Shown: in pieces, positions 1-11,400 of the stretch
How the letters are laid out: each line of letters begins with the position of its first letter
How positions within the stretch are numbered: position 1 is the first letter of the stretch
Assembly (NCBI GenBank): GCA_039545315.1
Contig: BCIM01000003.1
Span: forward strand, 797,799 to 861,798
Reading direction: 5' to 3'
From: Kondoa malvinella
Lineage: Eukaryota; Basidiomycota; Agaricostilbomycetes; Agaricostilbales; Kondoaceae
Length of the DNA: 64,000 nt
The notes under the pieces: generated by a model
Told to the model about the DNA's origin: nothing
Database searches by the model: none
The model's input: only the letters and a program-made list of their open reading frames with translations
Made by a program: the position numbers and the translations under genes

Positions 1-280
1 GTAGAAGCGTGGCCCAAATTTGGTGCAATCGAGAGGTTGAGACCATGCAGTCGCAGGTCGCTGTGTACGAAGCTTTGGAAGGTGCACTCGGGAGCGCTAC
101 ATGATGACATACAGAGTGCTCCCAGCGCTTGGCTTGACCGTACGGGATGTTCAGCCATGTCTTGATAGGGACTTCGGCGCCGTGAGTGTCTGATGAATGA
201 CCAGAACCTTCGTATTTCGCAGTATTGAGGAAACCTTTGACAGGTCCAGTCTCGATGCTTAGGATAGGAAGAGCAGTCAT
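1..280 (-). CDS. Type-B carboxylesterase/lipase, N-terminal part, cut by window edge
   Basis: Two exons read leftwards from an ATG at 280: 280-113 (56 codons) and 60-1, separated by a 52-nt GTATGT...ACAG intron in phase 0. The peptide carries the typical N-terminal signature of the alpha/beta-hydrolase carboxylesterase family: a short strand with GPVKGF, then WLNIPYGQAKRWE, then after the intron RPATAWSQPLDCTKFGPRFY. This matches the family pattern G-x-hydrophobic-x-G, IPYA-x-P-x-GxxRF, then W...D....FGP. The catalytic serine region lies beyond the window, so activity cannot be judged. No signal peptide is visible at this start, so a cytosolic enzyme or a missed upstream exon are both possible. 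It is transcribed divergently from the BTB gene at 564. Confidence 0.75.
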   Translation of the reverse strand, partial: MTALPILSIETGPVKGFLNTAKYEGSGHSSDTHGAEVPIKTWLNIPYGQAKRWEHSVCHHVALPSAPSKASYTATCDCMVSTSRLHQIWATLL

Positions 281-563
281 GCTGTGCAACTTGGGAGCAG
301 GACTTGATGAAATCAACAGTCACAGCGAGATGAACGTGAAAGCCTGCGACAGGTAGACAGCAGACGGCCAACAACTTCGGACAGGCCTGATCAGTCGCTT
401 GGAAGAATCACAGCAACGTCTTGACTCTTGAGAAGAAGCACGAGGCGCTCTTTTGAGCGAAAGATAGTCAATGTTGAGAAGATAGAGCATCGCCTGTACG
501 GATTACGGACACACGGCGTCGAAGCGCTGGTCTTCTGCCTTCGCCTTAACACCGCGGCCAAAC
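281..563. promoter_or_regulatory. Divergent intergenic region
   Basis: This 283-bp gap lies between the divergent starts of the carboxylesterase gene and the BTB-domain gene, so it should hold both promoters. I see no gene-like reading frame with supporting splice signals and no obvious repeat. Confidence 0.4.
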
Positions 564-2712
564 ATGGACAGCACCATGCAGCGCAACAGACAATCTCCCG
601 TTCGCGGGGTCATGGCAGGAATCAGTTTCCCATCTTCGAGTCTGCCAGTTCGAACCAACGGTCAGCGCGGACCTTGGGATCCTTTCACTCAATCTCCTAG
701 TCCGAATGGTGGTCGGCTATCTGCTTCAAATAGCAGACAAGGCCGCGCATCGATGCCAATCAACCCACCTGCAAACACATCTGTAAACAGACAGTGGGCT
801 TCAACCATTAAGCACTGGCCTGGGCCTGCAGTGCCTCGAATGAGCGCTGCGTCGTCAAACGACTGGTCTTTCGTCGGGTTCTCTGCGACTATTTCCAACC
901 TGCAACAGCTGAGCGACGAGATTGAGCATCCAACGAACGGGACTGGGAGGTCAAGATCACCCACTGTCGATATCACTCGCTCGACTTCAGCGCACGGAAG
1001 CATCGAAGTCTTCTCTCATAGCTTTGCCGAGGGTCGATTCAAATGCGATATCTTCAAGTCACCGACTCTGCCATGGGCCTCGAGCGAGACGTCACGCGTA
1101 TCGGATCCTCTATCCGCCTCCCAGCATACTGTTCAGAACCATCTGAGCCTCTACCTCTCTTGTCGTAAGCTGAAATCCAGGATTATATATTCTTAGCTGA
1201 CTTTCATAGACATGAACGAGACCGACCTCATGGGTCAGGAGGTGGTTATTCCTACTTCTATCTATGTAGCTCTTCGCGACTCGAAGCAAGAAAGTGCAAC
1301 GCCGATCTGGGAGCTTTGGCAGTCGCATACCTTTGGCGATACTAGCGACTATATGGAATGCCATACCTTTCCTCTACCCTCCGCGTTGTTGCAGAATCTC
1401 AAGATCAGACAAAGCGATTCAGTTATTCTATCTATCCAAATTCAGTCGCCTGTATCGGCTTCTGCTGCTCAAGCCAAACGCGCGTCTCCTCTAGCTATTC
1501 CTCAATTCCCAAATGCTAGACTCGCTCCGAAGACGCTACTTAACGGTCTGCTGGATATGCTGGATTGTCCTCATACTTCCGATGTCGAAATCACCGTCTT
1601 CGAAAGATCCACACCGATCGAGTCATCAAACGGAGAAGCCGATCTAGGCACCAGTCAGTCCGAGACAGAAGAGCAACCCATACTATACCGGAAAAGGACT
1701 TTATTCGCTCATTCGGCCATACTAAGAGCTAGGAGCAGCTATTTTGATGCTATGCTGGGTGGGACAGATTGGAACGAGTCTGCATCAGAAACGAACGGCA
1801 AGCGTAGGCATCGCGTTACGCTGGAATTTGATTATGTCGCTGTTTATTGGCTATTGAGATTCCTCTATTCTGATCAAAGTGAGTTTACAGGTGCCATTAC
1901 CTAGCCATTCTGATTTGAGAATAGTCACATTTGACGAGAACGACATGACTCGGAACCTGCCTCGCAATGAGCCTACAACTATTCCAGTCAACCAGCTGAT
2001 CACTACTTGGCAACGGCTTGACCAAATTGCGATGCAGCAGGACGAAAGAGAGTGGCAGCCGAGCAGACGCAGCGCCTCTGATCCTGTCACCAGTCATACT
2101 ACATCTTACTACAGAAGACCTGCGCACGATTGTCGTTTCGCACCGACTTCCCCATGTGCCAGTCGGACTTCTGCAGATCAAATTTCAAGCGATGCTGCAT
2201 TGGCTCTGTCGAAGCACGCGTCTGAAAGCGAATCGAGCGAAGCGCCTGTAGCGCCTGCTATGGCTGATCCACATCCTCATCCCTTTGCTGTCGAGACACC
2301 TGGTACGACTTATTATCGAACGGCTGAACTGTCGCTTATTAGAAGTTCAGCTTCCGCTATAGCAATATACCAGATAGCGCATGCGTATGGCCTCACATCG
2401 CTAGCACGACTCTCGCTCGATCACATAGTTGACAACCTTACGCCAAGCACTGCTTTCCCCCTTTTGCTGTGGACGCATCTTTATTCCGAGCTACACAATT
2501 CCATCAGGATTTACGCATACCGGAATTGGTACGATATCGTGCATTCGGAAAGCTATCGCGCTTGTATGGATGAGGTCGCCATGGGAAATTGGCCTTCTTC
2601 TGGAGAGGTGCGTTTGCTTTGACTGCTTTATGCTCTGTCCTGTTCTGACTCGTGGATGTAGGTGCTCTATGAGCTGACTAGGTCGCTTGCTCCCAGTATG
2701 AGTACTTTGTGA
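564..2712 (+). CDS. MATH-like/BTB-POZ domain protein
   Basis: Four exons (564-1164, 1210-1878, 1925-2607, 2662-2712) join in phase to 667 residues. The N-terminal third is Ser-rich, then comes a MATH-like beta region (roughly residues 70-290). A BTB/POZ fold begins near residue 320 with the pattern SDVEITVFE...LYRKRTLFAHSAILRARSSYFDAML and continues to VAVYWLLRFLYSD. A long variable insert of about 130 residues follows. The C-terminal helices (IAIYQIAHAYGLTSLARLSLDHI) match the end of BTB domains in fungal MATH-BTB proteins. Proteins of this layout usually act as Cul3 ubiquitin-ligase substrate adaptors; that role is inferred from the family. Start chosen at the first ATG that keeps the MATH-like region open; the context is AAACATGG. 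The 54-nt last intron leaves a 17-codon final exon. Confidence 0.75.
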
Positions 2713-2936
2713 GCTTTATGACCTGTACATTATGCTTTGTATACTTGTATTGTAATTTGTCTAATCTCTCGTTGTCAGGCTTGTCCTCTCGTCTGCAACA
2801 TACAAGCCTCATGCAGCGACTCCTGAAGCCAGGACGGATTGACAACCGGAATCCGGGGATAAGGTAGGTTCTCGATTTTTCCTTCAGCCGCCCTTGAGCC
2901 TGATCAAACGACGACCGAGCAACGCGTGCATTCGCT

Positions 2937-4025
2937 ATGGCCTTCCAGAATGAGACGTTGTCCAGCTTATTCGGCTTAGCCGTTATCGTGATAGTGAGTG
3001 TGCCGCTATTCATGCATGTTGACCAGAGCTTATCATGTCTTGTAGTGGGCATTCGCGCTTTTCCCGCAGGTTGTCCTCAATCAGCGACGAAAGGACGCCT
3101 CTGGTCTCAGTGTGGGCTTGCTGACCTTCTGGCTCGTGGGAGACATTTGTGGTTTAATTGGCACCCTATTGACGTGAGTGCAGACTCGCTTGGTGAAGAA
3201 AGCATGCTGAAGTTGTCCTAGACACCAGCTGCTATTTCAAAAGCTGAACAGCTCGTATCACTTGCTGATAGACGCTGTTTTATTGGGTCAATGGTTCGCG
3301 TTTCGTCAACGGGATGCAGAGAGGCAGCCGATATTTCAAACTCAGCAATGGGAGGATACGTACGGAAGCTTTGAGGAAGCGGCCAACACATTCACAGTAT
3401 GTCCCCATGCTCTACCTTGCGAGATCTTCTCAGGTGTTGCTTAGGACTCTGCCTTCTCACGTGTATACTCCGCCGTGGATCAACCAGGCCCTATAGGGAA
3501 AAGAACAGTATCATATCAGCAGTACATGACCTACTTCGCCTTCTTCTTTCTTTGGGCGCCAGTCATCTACTACTTTAGCTCGCACACAATGTGGTGGCCT
3601 CATTCGGCAAACGTAATAGAAACTGGGAAAGTATTGGCATACATTGGCGCGTTTCTATACATCTTCAGCCGCGCACCGCAAGTACGTATTCCCTCTAATA
3701 GCACAGTATGAGCGACTCACTTGAGGATTTCCCTTTTCAGTTTATGCACAATTATCAACGCCAAAGCTGCGTCGGTCTGAGCGTTTCGTCCTTTCTTCTC
3801 GCTACGCTGGCCAATACCTGCTACGTGCTCAGCATTACCCTCAACCCTCGTTCGCATACTGCCGATGGCCATTGGAACATGACGCATCTATGGAAGAGTG
3901 CGCCATACATGATTACCGCGGCCGGAAGTTTCACCTGTGATCTCTTGATCCTTGCGCAATGGAGGTATTATTCACAGCAAGCCAAGAAGTATCAAGCTGT
4001 CTCTACCTCGGAAAGCGCTGCATGA
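2937..4025 (+). CDS. PQ-loop repeat transporter, copy 1 (Ypq/PQLC2-like)
   Basis: Five exons (2937-2993, 3046-3173, 3222-3396, 3445-3681, 3741-4025) give 293 residues. The first PQ motif sits in WAFALFPQVVLNQRR and the second in YIFSRAPQ followed by FMHNYQRQS. Hydrophobic stretches are consistent with seven transmembrane helices. Proteins of this type (yeast Ypq1-3, human PQLC2) export cationic amino acids from the vacuole or lysosome; that substrate is family knowledge, not visible here. The downstream neighbour at 4241 is a tandem duplicate with the same exon plan. The region around the second PQ loop, with GLSVSSFLLATLAN and SHTADGHWN, is the most conserved between copies. Copy 1 lacks the intron that copy 2 carries directly after its first PQ motif. 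Confidence 0.87.
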
Positions 4026-4240
4026 TCATGAAGGGGTTCGATGGACCGCTTGCGGGTGTATATAATTCGTTTCTTGTTTAAGATGCTGCATCATGATATC
4101 CACTCTCTGCGCTGTCCCATCTGCTCTGTTGCAAGCACGCCCGGTCCGACAAAGCGATGTTTTCCCGGAATGCGATTTCTGACTTGCTCTCGACCACGAC
4201 CGAGTCTGGCTTGGATTGCTCTTCTCCGTGTAAGCAACTA

Positions 4241-5444
4241 ATGGTCTTTGAGAATGAACACCTCTCCAATCTCCTAGGCCTCGCTGTTATCTGCATTGTA
4301 TGTCCAAAATCAAAATGCATTTCTTTGCCCACGCTTATCTTTCGCTATGCAGTGGGTGTTTGCGCTTTTCCCGCAGGTCCGTCTCTAGTTGCACATATGT
4401 CCTAAGTACTCATGAGTCATCCAGGTTGTGCTGAACCAAAGACGCAAAGATGCCAGTGGCCTCAGTCCCATCTTGCTCGGATTCTGGCTTATAGGAGATA
4501 TTTGTGGCTTTATGGGCACTGCGCTGACGTACGTTCTCAGCCGGTCATGTGGCGCGAAAAGCTAATGCTTTGCTTTCAGTCATCAGCTGCTCTTTCAGAA
4601 GTTAAATTGCTTTTATCATCTTCTCATTGATGCGGTGCTCTTCATCCAATGGTTCACTTTCGTCCGTCGGAAACGCAATGCACCTACGCTTCGAGAAGCT
4701 ATTTATCAGGACGTCAAGTCGTATGGGAGCATAGCCGAATACGAGGCAGCAGGCGGCGACCCATTTACAGTATGTCCTTAGCCTACTTGCATAGTTAAAG
4801 CTCACATTGTCGCAGGACTCTGCCTTTTCCCGAGTATATTCTACGACCGAACAACCAGTACGAGTCGGAAAGCGCCGTGTTTCCACTCGACAGCTTGTTG
4901 CCTATGCTGCCGCTTTGCTATTCGTTACTCCGAGCTTGTGTTGGCTGTATTATCTTCTTGGATTTGCGCACACCTCGTTTAACAGCCCAGAGCGGTTAGT
5001 CATTTACGGAAAGGGTCTTGCTTGGTTTTGCGCTGCTCTATACATAACGTCAAGGATCCCGCAGTACGTTCATCTTTCACACGTACCAGTCGAGCAAGTT
5101 GAAGAGGACTTCTTGTCTTTTCTAGGTTCATCCACAACTATCAACGCAAGAGCTGCATCGGTCTATCAGCTACTTCCTTTTTCCTAGCTTCGCTCGCCAA
5201 TATTGCCTACGTCCTCAGTATCTTGCTCAGCCATAGATCTCACACTGCCGATGGTCATTGGAATTCAGAACATCTATGGAAGAGTGCTCCCTATCTAGCT
5301 ACCAGTGCAGGTTCTTTCGCCTGTGATCTCGTCATTATTGCGCAATGGAGGTGGTACATTTACAAAGCAAGAGCTGCAAAGGATCAAAGTCCGGGAAGTA
5401 CAGTACGTGTATCTTTCGACGGTTCTGGCTCTGCGACTGTTTGA
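4241..5444 (+). CDS. PQ-loop repeat transporter, copy 2 (Ypq/PQLC2-like)
   Basis: Six exons (4241-4297, 4353-4376, 4425-4528, 4580-4769, 4816-5063, 5126-5444) give 313 residues, closely related to the gene just upstream. PQ motifs occur in WVFALFPQ|VVLNQRR and SRIPQ|FIHNYQRKS. A second possible start at 4157 stays open through the promoter, but alignment to copy 1 favours 4241. The 24-nt second exon exists only because an extra 48-nt intron (4377-4424) splits the first PQ motif at a CAG|GTT junction. The last intron is displaced by one nucleotide relative to copy 1. The C-terminus is longer, with a charged, Ser-rich tail. A vacuolar basic amino acid transporter is the likely role, by family. 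Confidence 0.87.
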
Positions 5445-6145
5445 AAGAGGCTTGGCCATGGATGATGATAGGAGAGAGGATCCCCTTTTTGGGTTGTACA
5501 GTTGGCATCTCGTTTGTCGTTTAGCCGTTCATCATCATTTGCATTCATAATACCACTTGTTTTGTCATTCAGCCTGCATGCTCACTCTACTCTACTCTTC
5601 TAGCAGTTGCTATTCCTACTCTGAGATGTGGCCATGTGAAGACGATGCTCACATCCAAGTCGTGTCAATCAACGGTCTTTTGAGCTAAAGGACTATTGTT
5701 TGATCTACTGCGAACAGAAGCACACTCTCCTGCTCTCTTACTCTCTCATACTTTCAATTCGACAGATCCGACCCAACTTCGATCTACATTTTATATTGCT
5801 CTCAATTACCCGTCTCCACATCTGCTACGTATGCTTATAATGTAGTATCGAGTACAGAGGCTGTAACGATTCGCCACGAGACTACGCTTTTTTGGAAGTC
5901 ACGCATCGCCGAGGAAATGAGACTCCTTTGGCGATGCAAGTTTTACCGGGCTTGGTCATGCTATTTTTCTTTCGTAACAAGGGTACTGTAGGGTTGACTA
6001 CATACAGAGATCTCTCCAGAACGTTTCTCCCTTACTTCTTTACCTAAAGGTACTCTTCTGCTTGCTTCTCGTGATTCAGCCCTCCTCTCTTTTGCCCTTT
6101 TTCACTCTTTTCGCGCAACCGCCGTCAGTCTGTGTAGTCTCAAAC
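5445..6145 (+). promoter_or_regulatory. 700-bp intergenic region upstream of J-domain gene
   Basis: No coding region is supported here. The stretch from about 5700 to 6145 is pyrimidine-rich (CTCTC, CTTTTT blocks), typical of a fungal promoter and 5' leader ahead of the gene at 6146. I see no tRNA, repeat or conserved element. Confidence 0.35.
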
Positions 6146-8192
6146 ATGTCGCAGACCAACTATGAACGTATAAAGAATGCGAAAGGCGATGCCTACAAGA
6201 TTCTCAACTTGGATAGAGAAGCGACGGCTGAGGAAGTAAAGGCCGCATGTTTGTCGCTGTTTAGCCCTTTTACAGGTCACTCTGGACTGATTCTGGTTGT
6301 CTTGTGATAGACAAACAACTTGTGAGCAATGGATTGTTGCTTGGGTTGAAAGGATTCCGCTCAATATCCACCCTTGACGCTTTGACATAGGCACTCGAGT
6401 TTCATGTACGTTTTGCAATTCGGCCTTGTCGCATAATCCTAGCTGACGGTGGTGAAGCCGGATCGAATAAAGCTACCAGATGCCAAACCAGGAAGCTTTG
6501 AAGAAGATCTTGTTCGAGGTGTGCATCGCTTCTTTCAGTCGTATTGCGCCATTTCTGACCAGTCTCTATTGCTTCAGACTACAAGTACGTATCATACTGT
6601 CGGCACAGGATACAGCTAAAGCTAGTGCTTCCAGAGCGAAAGCAGGAGAGACGTTCAAGGTCAGCTGAACCGTGACATGGTGCACATGACATGACGAAGG
6701 ATTCTCATTATTGTCTTTCTGACGCTATAGGCCATTTCAGCGGCCTTCCACATTCTCAATGATGGTCAGTATCCTTTGTAGACCCGTCGGAATGTGGAAG
6801 TCTGACTCTTTCTTTTCCCGGAAAACCAGAAAAGAAGCGAGCAGAATACAACAAGACAAGTCCTGGACGGAATTTGACAGTAGCTACTTACAATCCTCGT
6901 GACTCGCATCGACCTCCATCAAGGTCAGGTTCATACGCTTCTTCACCAAGTTCAACAACCCCATCTTCATACGGCTCTTCATCCGCTTTCGGCTCTTCAC
7001 CTTCATCCATCTCTTCTTACTCAACTTCACCTCCTCAGAAAATAGACCCACAACGAGCCGCTTTAGCCAATTCTCAAAGAAGACGTTCAAGCGCCGCTAC
7101 AACCGCTCGACCCAACATGCAAGCTTTGGCCAATTTTGATGATCTTGGCGCTTCCCGTCATGGTCCAGTCGACCCTTATGATCATCTTCAGAACATGGGC
7201 ATGCAAGCACCCAACAACAGAAAAGATCCTTTCGACTTGTTTGTGGACATGTTTGGCGGCAATGCACCTGGAGGAGGAGGAGGAGGAATGTTTGATGATT
7301 TCGCTGGTGGAAACAGAATGACACAACCTCGAACTCGGCGTAATTCAATGGGCGGAGCTGGAGGTGCGCCTATGGATCCTTTTGCTGCTATGATGAATGG
7401 TATGGGCATGGGTGGTGATACGTTTGGCATGAGCCCTGAAGGAGCAGAAGATCCGTTCGCCAAGATGTTTGATGGTTTGTCTATGGGTGGTGAGGGGAAA
7501 TCGCCTGGTCAGCGAGGTGGTTTCGCACATTACAAGCAGACCAAGCGTCATCGGGATAGGTGAGGCAGAACAATCACTTACTCGTGGTATCATTGCTCAA
7601 AAGGGTGTAACAGATACGGTAACGTCACTGCTAGCATGCAGTCGAAGTCAGTCGCGGTCTACGATGGTGGTCCGGTAAGCTTCTTCTTTCTGCAATGAAA
7701 TCACAGACTCATTGACACGATCAGGCCGGCCAAATCTGCGTCGAAAACACCATGAAAGTTCAAGGGTTCAGACCTGCTAGCAGGACAGGCAGTGCAGGTG
7801 GCTCAAGAGTGGAGAATGTGCCGGAATACCCAGATCATCGCAGCTACACTCCTCAACCTCAAGGTCAACCACGCAGGAGCTACCAGCCTGAACGAAGCTT
7901 CACAGCACCAAATGTGCCTCAATCCCAGATTGCTGCGCCCGCACCTGCTTCCTACTCCAGCTCGCCATACCAAGCTCTACCTGCTCCAGCTCCTCAGCAA
8001 TCTCTTGCTCGCCGCATGTCGACCTCTTCCTCTCAGCCCAGCAACCCTTACTTGCCTCGCTTACCTTCTTCTGGTGCGCCGCTTGGCATCGAGCCTCCTG
8101 CATATCGCTCGGCTTACAGCTCGCCAATGTTGACAAACGGCCCTACTGATTACGGATCATCCGCTGGTCGAAGAGCACAAATCGGATGGTAA
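6146..8192 (+). CDS. J-domain (DnaJ/Hsp40) protein with disordered tail
   Basis: Ten exons sum to 504 residues: 6146-6248, 6311-6321, 6391-6405, 6458-6518, 6578-6584, 6635-6659, 6731-6764, 6830-7559, 7614-7674, 7725-8192. Residues 1-90 form a J domain: [31 protein letters not shown], with the HPD motif split by an intron between H and P, then KAGETFKAISAAFHILNDEKKRAEYN. The J domain stimulates Hsp70 ATPase activity (family knowledge). The rest is low complexity: a Ser/Pro-rich block, then Gly/Met-rich stretches reminiscent of the G/F region of class B J proteins. The segment VYDGGPAGQICVENTMKVQG lies before a Pro/Ser/Gln-rich tail. No Cys-rich zinc centre is present, so this is not class A. 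The 11-nt and 7-nt microexons are inferred from phase and homology and need cDNA support. Confidence 0.8.
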
Positions 8193-8480
8193 TTTTTGTG
8201 ATGGCCTTATTGCATGTGTCGGGTGGTCAATCCCTTATTCAGTCAATGGAATGGACCAAGCATGGTCCTATTGTTGTATTATAGTCTAGTCAATGTCCCA
8301 GAGCAAATGAAACAATACAAGTTGCTCATTGCAATGTGCGTAACGATCTAATGATAATAATACAAGTGCGCATGAGGTAACGCGAGAAACAACAATGAAA
8401 AGCTATTGTACAACCTTTGATCAATATCTAGCCAAGTCGAATGAGCGATTAAGCCAACAGGTCGACGGAAAGACGTACCT

Positions 8481-11400
8481 CTAGACAAAGAACTTCTTAT
8501 TGATCAGGAACAGCAGCAGATTCAGATTGACTTTTGCTGTTCCGTCTATGGCGTAGACTGTCCGCCCGTTGAATTGTGCATCGAGCTGGGGGATAGGTCA
8601 GCCAAGAGTTTAGGATCCGGCGAGACTGCTCACCAGATCAGAGTACAGCACCCTCGCAGCTGTCACCTCGGCCCCTAACAGCTGCGCCGAAACATCAAAG
8701 CAGCCGACTTGATCACAACTAATGACGAATTTGATGTGCTCGAAACGGCTTGGATTGATCTGGTCTATGCTGATGAGCACGCCGTCTTGATGCCTATGTA
8801 TCTGCCATCAGCAAAAAAATCACTTTGGTTGAAAAGAGACGCACAGCTTGGCAGCACTGTACACAAAAGAACCAAACTTGGGCTTCATTCCCTTCTTGGC
8901 CAAGCTCCGCTCGTGGAAGAATTGCGTGGTAAATGGTATCGTCAGTCGCTTCTTGCTCTTCTTGTGCATCGTAGTTTGACTCTGTTCCACATACTCATTG
9001 TACGAAGACAGCTGGGAGTCCAAGAATTTCCGCTTCGTGCTGAGAACGCCGAGGGTAGATTCCATGGTCGAAATCTCTCCTTGACGTTGAATGCGCTTGC
9101 GATGCTTCTGTCGGATGTCTTTCGCTATAGCATTGAGCATGCCTTGAAATTTATCCTGCCGCGATAGGCGACCAAGCCGTTCGAGCTGCATGATGTTCTC
9201 TATTGTTCTGGCTTTCAGCTCTCGGAAGGTGAGGCTAAAGGCGATGTTCGTTAGCCAGCGAGACAAGGTCTGTTCATCAGACCTACTGTGTGATGTCTTC
9301 CAGTTGAGAGAGATCGGGTGACGACTTTGGATTTCTCGGGTCCATGGCAATTGTTTCGTTAGCCCGTATCCGCAACCAAATCTCTTCATGTTCGGGTGTT
9401 ATGGGAGTTTTGATGGCGTCGAGCAGGTTGTCGCCAGGTTGTACTTTGAGTAGAGCTAGAACGTAGCGTTTTGCGCTGACCCAAAGGGCTTCTTCGTGAG
9501 ATTGTCCGTCTGTCGGGAGGTCAGCACGTTACATTCAGTCATTGCTGGCGGGCTTACTTGACAAGTTGTCATTCTTGACTTTCAGCTCAAGGGCGATCTC
9601 GCCTGCTCTTGCTCTACTCAATTCGTCCGAAGTGTAGGCTGGAGCTGGACCAAGTTCTTCGAGCAGTCTTCGCAATCGATCAGCACCTCCCGGAGCCTGA
9701 TTTGACCGGATTAGACAAGATGATGATGCTCTAGTGAACCCAGAAAAACTTACCACTGAGTCCACGTTTGTCTGTACCGTCCGATGCATAAAGTAGACTT
9801 CGTTGGGTGAAATGTAGACCCTTGGCTTGCTGTTTGCAGTGTGATCAAGGTATGCCGAAGCGTTGAAGTAAGTTTCTGCATCAGACACATTGATCACGTC
9901 GAAGAGCCAAGAAGAGAAGATTTGTGATGCTTTGGTAATGTAGTGATTAAGAGGTTCTAGAGTTGGATCTTTCTTTGCGTCGAACAGACGGCCAGCAGAG
10001 ATTTGATTGAGCATCTTTGAGACTTCGGCCAGTGCCCTTCTTTGTGCAGGCGCGATGACGATGTCCAGAACACCGAAGCTCTCGGGAGCGCTGTGAAATA
10101 CAGGTTTAGCCAGTGAGACGTGTCTCATGGATGACCTTACACAATGGCAGGATTGATGTATCGGTAGTAGACAAAGTGACACACAACCCGTATCAGACCT
10201 TCTTGTGGTTCGTTGCGGAACTTGGCCTGAAGGTCCGCGTGAGCTACTGTAAGAGAAAGAGAGGACTCTTACCCACCTGTAGAGCTGTGTACATCTCTCG
10301 GGCGATCCACCGTATACCGAACGGCATGCGGGAAGTTGACTGTACGATGGCTTGTAGAAATGTGTCGGTGAGTGCTCGCAGATGTTGCAGGTCTATTACT
10401 GACATCAGCATGAATCTCACAGCAGCTGAAGAAGGCTCACGTCGGATGAAGGTGTTTCTGGTCACATCGTCACCAAGAGCCTGCCTTCCGTCAACATCCC
10501 TTGGTCGAGGGCTCGCAAGACCAGTCCGCATCTCCTCGTCAGCGATAGTAGCCTTGTAGATCTGCCACGTAGCTTAGACACAGCCCAGTGAAGGAATAAA
10601 GCACCTACGACAACAGGGTCCGTCTCTAGATCGATCGACTCATCGTTGACGATAGCTTGAACATGCGGGGCTAGCATATCCTTGAAATACTTGCGCTCCT
10701 TAGCGCCACGTCCGTATTGCACGACGAGCTTGATGAAGAGATAGTCGGTGCGGATGAAGTCTTGCAAGACATCGACCGAGAGGATCTCTTCATGCAAGGA
10801 CCGCTGGAACAGCTTGAGGAGTAGGAACTCTTCTCGAGCATTTTGTGCTAGAATAAAGATGAGCTCGATTGCAACGCGGCGTCTGATGGGACATACCGTA
10901 TCCGAACAGCGTCAGAACAATCCGCTCAATGTCTTTGCGATCTTTCTCGCTGAATTCAATCTTGCTGAGGCGATGGAACAGCCGAGCGAGATATTCAGGC
11001 TGGGTCTGTAGGATATAGAACAGCTCTTGATATAGCTCGAGCTTTTGCCTAGTGCCCTTATCGAGGTTGCTCAAGGCAAACGGATCTTGATTGGCTGACA
11101 GGATCGAGCTCTGACCTTGAGTTTGCTGACCTTGCCGACCAGCTGCAAAGACTGCCTTCCGAGTCCGTAGTACTTCATCTAGGGTGATCTTGTTCTTGAC
11201 AAGCAAAGCGATCTTGGTATCTAGCTCGTTCACCTCGACTTCGATCTCTTGATTGTCGCGAATCGCCTTGACGACATCTTTGCGCAGCTGCTCAACCCGG
11301 ATCTCTTCAGCATAGTCGTAGTCAGAGTCTTGTAACAGATGCAGAAAGTTCTTGACTGTTCCAATAGGTACATTTTGGCCCATTGTGAGCTGATTGTATT

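Noticed and set aside
6874..7593. Several opposite-strand frames in the Ser/Gly-rich part of the J-domain gene
   Set aside because: Low-complexity coding sequence suppresses stops on both strands. The plus frame is the only one continuous with the J domain.
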